Part shown: piece by piece, positions 60,601 through 64,000 of the stretch
Layout of the letters: the number at the start of each line of letters is the position of its first letter
Position numbering within the stretch: position 1 is the first letter of the stretch
Source: Brugia malayi
Taxonomy: Eukaryota > Nematoda > Chromadorea > Rhabditida > Onchocercidae
DNA length: 64,000 nt
NCBI RefSeq assembly: GCF_000002995.4
Contig: NW_025062478.1
Location: forward strand, 9,993,001 to 10,057,000
Reading direction: 5' to 3'
Notes under the pieces: model-generated
Told to the model about the DNA's origin: nothing
The model's input: only the letters and a program-made list of their open reading frames with translations
The model's database searches: none
Made by a program: the position numbers and the translations under genes

Positions 60601-63600
60601 TGTAACAACAATTTTAATCAGATAAAAAATTATTTTCAATTAATTTAAAATGAATATAAATAAGTGAATGTAGATAAAATATAGGTAAAATAAATAATTG
60701 AATAAATGAAATATTTCTATTTTTAATGTTTTAGTTCTTTTCCATTTCATTTTTTTTATTGTTTAAATATTAAAATTAATTAATTAATTAATTAATTAAT
60801 CCACTTGATAACTTAAAAAAAAGTGAAAAGAAATTGATAGTTTTTAGAAATAATATCATTGCAAATTATACCAAAGTTGTTTGTTGTTTTTCTGATAATT
60901 CATTGATATCCGAAATAGTTATCTGTTCAGTAGCTTTTGCTACTTCCTGATATGATAAGATCAGTTGTTTTGTTATAAAATAACTGTTGAAATATACATT
61001 TATTTCTTTATTACCATTAAATTTTAGATGAAGTTCACAAAACTGCAAATAAATTACATTATATTATCAAATAATAATATTAGTCACATAAATAAATATA
61101 TAAATAAAATAAATATAAATAAACAAATATAGAATTAAAATAAATAAATCAATAAATATGAAATTAAAATTTGAAAAAAAAGTAACAAATTTCTTTGCAA
61201 AAAAACAAATTTAAAATGAATTTAATTAAATTTTAATTAAAACAATTCAGTAAAAATTATTTGTAATAAATTTTAGATGAATTTTAACAAAATTTTAGTA
61301 AACAATATTTTTGTTGTTAGCTTTCTTTTTTTATTGGTTTCTATATTTTGAAATTTTGAATTAGTGAAAAATTTGAATTATTTTATTTGTTGTTTTTTTT
61401 TTTTTTTCAAAAACATTAACAAGAAATGATAGAACAATAAACAATAAGCAATGTGTTTTTTTTTCTGCTTTTTTCATTCCTAAAATATTTAATCAAATTA
61501 CAGTTTTTTGCATTTCATTCATTAGATCGTCCACATTGCCTTTAAATTCTATTCCATCACTGCCATGATTGACCTTTGAACTATGACTCATACTACTGCC
61601 ATCAATGACGCACGTCATTTTATTCCTGTACAATTCATCAACAGTCGGACCAGTTCTTATTGCATTTCTTATTCGTTCTGCAATGTAATATTTCATTAAT
61701 AAACGTTGAAAAGAGCAAAACATTTAAATAAAGCGTATTACACGTGTATTACGTGATGATTACGTCAAATTATAGAAATTTCATAGTAAAATTTTTGCAA
61801 TAAACCTTCTCCTAAACCCTTTTTAATCACTTATACTAATGTAATTAACTGCAAAGCATCGATTCAATTAAAACATACTACACGTGTATTACGTGATAAT
61901 TACGTCAAATTATAAATATTTAATAGTAAAATTTTTGCAGTACACTTCCTTCTAGACCTCTTTCTAATCATTTATACTAAAAAACCTCTTTTAATTGCTT
62001 ATATTAATGTAATTAATTACAAAACATCAATTCAATCGAAACATATTGTACGTGTATCACGTGATAATTACGTCAAATTATGAATATTTGATAGTAAAAT
62101 TTTCAGAATACACTTTCTTTTAAATCTCTTTGCAATCATTTATACTAACGTAATTAATTGCAAAGTATTAATTTGAAAACAATTTAATAACCTTGACAAC
62201 GTGGAATTTTATCACCGTAGCAACAACATTCATAACCGTAATGTTTCGTTAATAACACGTATACAACGCATACACTGTAAGACTGAAACGTAAAATACGT
62301 GAATATTACATATGCAAAATTCTTTCAAATACTTTTTAAAACTAACTGTTGTTGCATATGTATTTAGACAATGATTCTTGTTGTATTTGTTAGCTATAGC
62401 TGACGTATACCGTCCCATATACGTAACGTCTTTTTGACGTGGTGGTGCAAGAGCACGTAGCAATAAACCTTCCCAATTTAATCTATCAAATGCACCCACA
62501 AAACCAACACGATTTCCAAGTAATACAGGAATCTGAAATAGTAAATCTAAATGAGTAAAAAAAAAATGAAATCATTAATTCTATAACCAAATTTTTAAAT
62601 TAAAATTTCAATTTTTAAATTTATTCTTTAAATTTGCAACATTGTATTTGTGTCAAATCATTGTCATTTATCTTTTGAATTATTGTTTGATTAAATTTTA
62701 TAAATTTTAAAGAAAAACAAAACAAAGTTTTTTAGTAAAATATCATTAAATCAGTTAAACTTTTTATGATAAAAATTATAAAATTAACATCTTCCATTAA
62801 TCATTCAAACATTCTATTTAATATTTTTACATATTTCAATAATTAATCTTAATAATATTGTTTCTCAACTTTCATTCATTTAAATTAATTAAAATAATAA
62901 TGTAAACATTTCTAAAAGAAAGTGGAATAAATACAGAAAAAAAAAAAGTAATATTAAATTAAAACGTGTTAACACGTAAAAAATGATACGTACGAGATGA
63001 TACGTTGATGATTCACATGCCGGAATTATACCAAAATTTTGTTTTGTCGCTAAATATTGCGTATCAATAAATGAATTTAATTTTTTTCGAAATAATAATA
63101 TATCATTTCGTTGAAGTGCAAATTTTGATAAAATTACAATTTGAATTTTTAATTTAATAATCCAATTAATAGCATTTAGCATTTGACATAATTTACAACA
63201 TCCCATAAACATATCTTTGTATGTATTATTTTTTGTCTAAAATATGTTTTTTTTTTTTTTCTTTTTTTCATTTTCAATTTTTTTATAAACAATATTAATA
63301 ATTTGAAATATAAAATTTAAAAAAAAAAAAAAAAATTTAGCTATGGACATAGACATATTAGTTATTGCTAAAAGTTTATATAACATTTACACTTACATCT
63401 ATATTTTTTATAAAATGATATTAAATTTAAAAATAAAAAACGATTTAATTAGTTCTTGCTAAAAGTTTATTCAATAAAATGTAATGTTAAAAAAAAAAAA
63501 AAATTAAAAAAAAATTTAATTATTAGAATTTTAATTAATAATAAAAAGTGAAAAAAAAAAAGAGAAATCAATTATTATTATTATAAAAGTTATAATTTTT

Positions 63601-64000
63601 TATAAAATTAATTTATTATAGTAATTTTTTTCGTTTTTTTTTTTCGGTAAAATATCAATAATTTATTGCATTAAATAAAAATTATATAAAAAAATTCTAT
63701 GTAATAAAAAGAAATACAATAAAAATTATATATAAACTAATAAAAATTAATCTTTTTTTAAAAAATTATTTAATTTAATTTAATTAAAAGCTTACCTTAA
63801 CCCATGCACCATAGTAATATGTTATATTTGTTGTATTACTTTCAATTTTATCACATAATGGCTTTGCTGCTCGTTCAAATTCATTCATTGTTATATCGCT
63901 ATCAATGATTAATTGATTGTAATTAAAGTATAACTTTTCATCAAAAGTAAATCCATCATTGCTCAGTTTGTAATTAATTCCATATATGCAAAAATTTGAC
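51683..64000 (-). CDS. Large cysteine-module protein, 5' end outside the window
   Basis: Seventeen exons, all joined in phase: 63796-64000 (partial), 62994-63236, 62347-62532, 62192-62282, 61502-61677, 60872-61042, 60260-60422, 59775-59869, 59200-59407, 57881-57954, 57512-57688, 56849-56978, 56219-56315, 55334-55493, 52962-53043, 52540-52608, 51683-51867; about 836 aa are visible. I do not recognise the family with certainty. The sequence repeats a pattern of spaced single cysteines followed by a tight C-C cluster: YECCCYGDKIPRC, IMCCCNDRSFCN, LFACRCQTAPGEIPCD, IMCICRNEYNNRKPCN and, near the C-terminus, IVCCCIDNCD. Such CxC/CCC...CN endings resemble nematode ET-module and Ly6-like extracellular domains. 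A potential N-glycosylation site NTTNIT is near the start of the visible part. No membrane segment is obvious after the last module. A secreted or surface protein is the best inference. Confidence 0.8.
52962..53043 (-). CDS. 82-nt exon of the cysteine-module gene
   Basis: The acceptor TTCAAAG is weak, but the frame is open (RMFPNELLTYSTSNEHAYCH) and the GTACTA donor at phase 1 joins the exon at 52540-52608 in frame. Without this exon the flanking exons would run into a stop, which supports it. It lies directly beside the 31-bp array. Confidence 0.68.
53044..55333 (-). other. Intron filled by a 31-bp minisatellite
   Basis: The 2.3-kb intron between exons 55334-55493 and 52962-53043 consists mostly of the 31-bp array. 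Non-array parts are AT-rich, with some ACGTATAAACGTGCG-like sequence at 53100-53260 that resembles degenerate array units. Confidence 0.8.
53258..55108. repeat. 31-bp minisatellite, about 59 copies
   Basis: The consensus unit is CTACGAGTGCATGCATATTT followed by GTACGTGAATA. Most central copies are identical; variants carry GTAAACA or GTAAATA instead of GTGAATA, and CGTATT instead of CATATT. Edge copies at 53258-53330 and the end near 55090-55108 are more diverged, as expected if unequal exchange homogenises the centre. There are a few indels (about 53825, 54555, 54585, 54662, 55047). The unit contains the palindromes TGCATGCA and GTAC/ACGT. ORFs inside are repeat artefacts. Confidence 0.98.
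58060..59120. repeat. 67-bp minisatellite, about 15 copies
   Basis: The unit joins AATAAGTGAATAAATTTAGC, AATACTAAATGTTAAAACAA and AATGTCAAGCCTATAAGTCAGTAAAAC. Central copies (58440-58920) are almost identical; outer copies use AATGCCAAGTTAATAAGTC or AATGCCAAGCTGATAAGTC variants, and the variant pair appears on both sides of the core. It occupies the intron between exons 59200-59407 and 57881-57954. Confidence 0.95.
59775..59869 (-). CDS. Small exon of the cysteine-module gene carrying a CCC...CN cluster
   Basis: This 95-nt exon was located from splice signals and phase. The acceptor ATTTTAG takes phase 1 from exon 60260-60422, and the donor GTTTGT leaves phase 0 for exon 59200-59407. It reads LDAQCPFTTSRTFAHYHIMC and continues through CCNDRSFCN, so it completes one cysteine module. 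Confidence 0.8.
61738..62115. repeat. Three copies of a ~140-168-bp repeat in an intron
   Basis: Each copy begins with ACGTGTAT(T/C)ACGTGAT, then AATTACGTCAAATTAT, ATAGTAAAATTTT and an ACTTCCTTCTAAACCTCTTT-like part. The ACGTGTAT cores start at 61742, 61882 and 62050. The middle copy holds an extra ~28-bp internal duplication. It fills most of the intron between exons 62192-62282 and 61502-61677 and shares ACGTG words with the 31-bp array. Confidence 0.85.

Overview
The window reads as nuclear DNA from a nematode. It is extremely AT-rich by eye, full of A/T homopolymers and (GA)n/(CT)n microsatellites, with genes broken into many short exons by GT..AG introns. The genes point the same way: an ASPP/APE-1 family gene with C-terminal ankyrin repeats and SH3, a stand-alone TULA-type phosphatase, a cysteine-module secreted protein of nematode style, and a ribosomal protein gene with a splice acceptor six bases before its ATG, which fits spliced-leader trans-splicing. 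A parasitic clade III (spirurid-like) worm is plausible, but this is inference and no species is named. Exon models were built by hand from splice signals, open frames and intron phase.

Layout. 1-9574: gene-free AT-rich DNA with a ~500-bp AAATG pentamer array. 9575-25226 (-): a 16-exon ASPP-family gene (about 891 aa) with long introns; it includes a 47-nt exon and a 10-nt microexon. 25227-31368: intergenic, with a 39-bp repeat, GA tracts and a ~100-bp repeat. 31369-35326 (-): RNA polymerase I subunit RPA49/POLR1E. 35327-36566: shared upstream region between divergent genes. 36567-43211 (+): divergent sterol reductase of the DHCR7/LBR family. 43640-45155 (-): small single-pass membrane protein with PPxY motifs. 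45156-47246: second divergent upstream region with a tandem duplication. 47247-48562 (+): ribosomal protein uL2 (RPL8), in a less AT-rich island. 48939-50798 (-): histidine-phosphatase of UBASH3/TULA type. 51683-64000 (-): 17 exons of a large cysteine-module protein whose 5' end lies outside the window. Three of its introns hold separate tandem arrays: about 59 copies of a 31-bp unit, about 15 of a 67-bp unit, and three of a ~140-170-bp unit.

The genes do not form a pathway. Housekeeping functions (ribosome, Pol I) sit beside signalling, membrane and probable extracellular proteins. The most unusual elements are the microexon pair with G-rich and C-rich repeats nearby, the cysteine-module gene with its arrayed introns, and the diverged sterol reductase preceded by an asparagine-repeat upstream ORF. 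No tRNA, rRNA, CRISPR array, transposase or viral gene was recognised.
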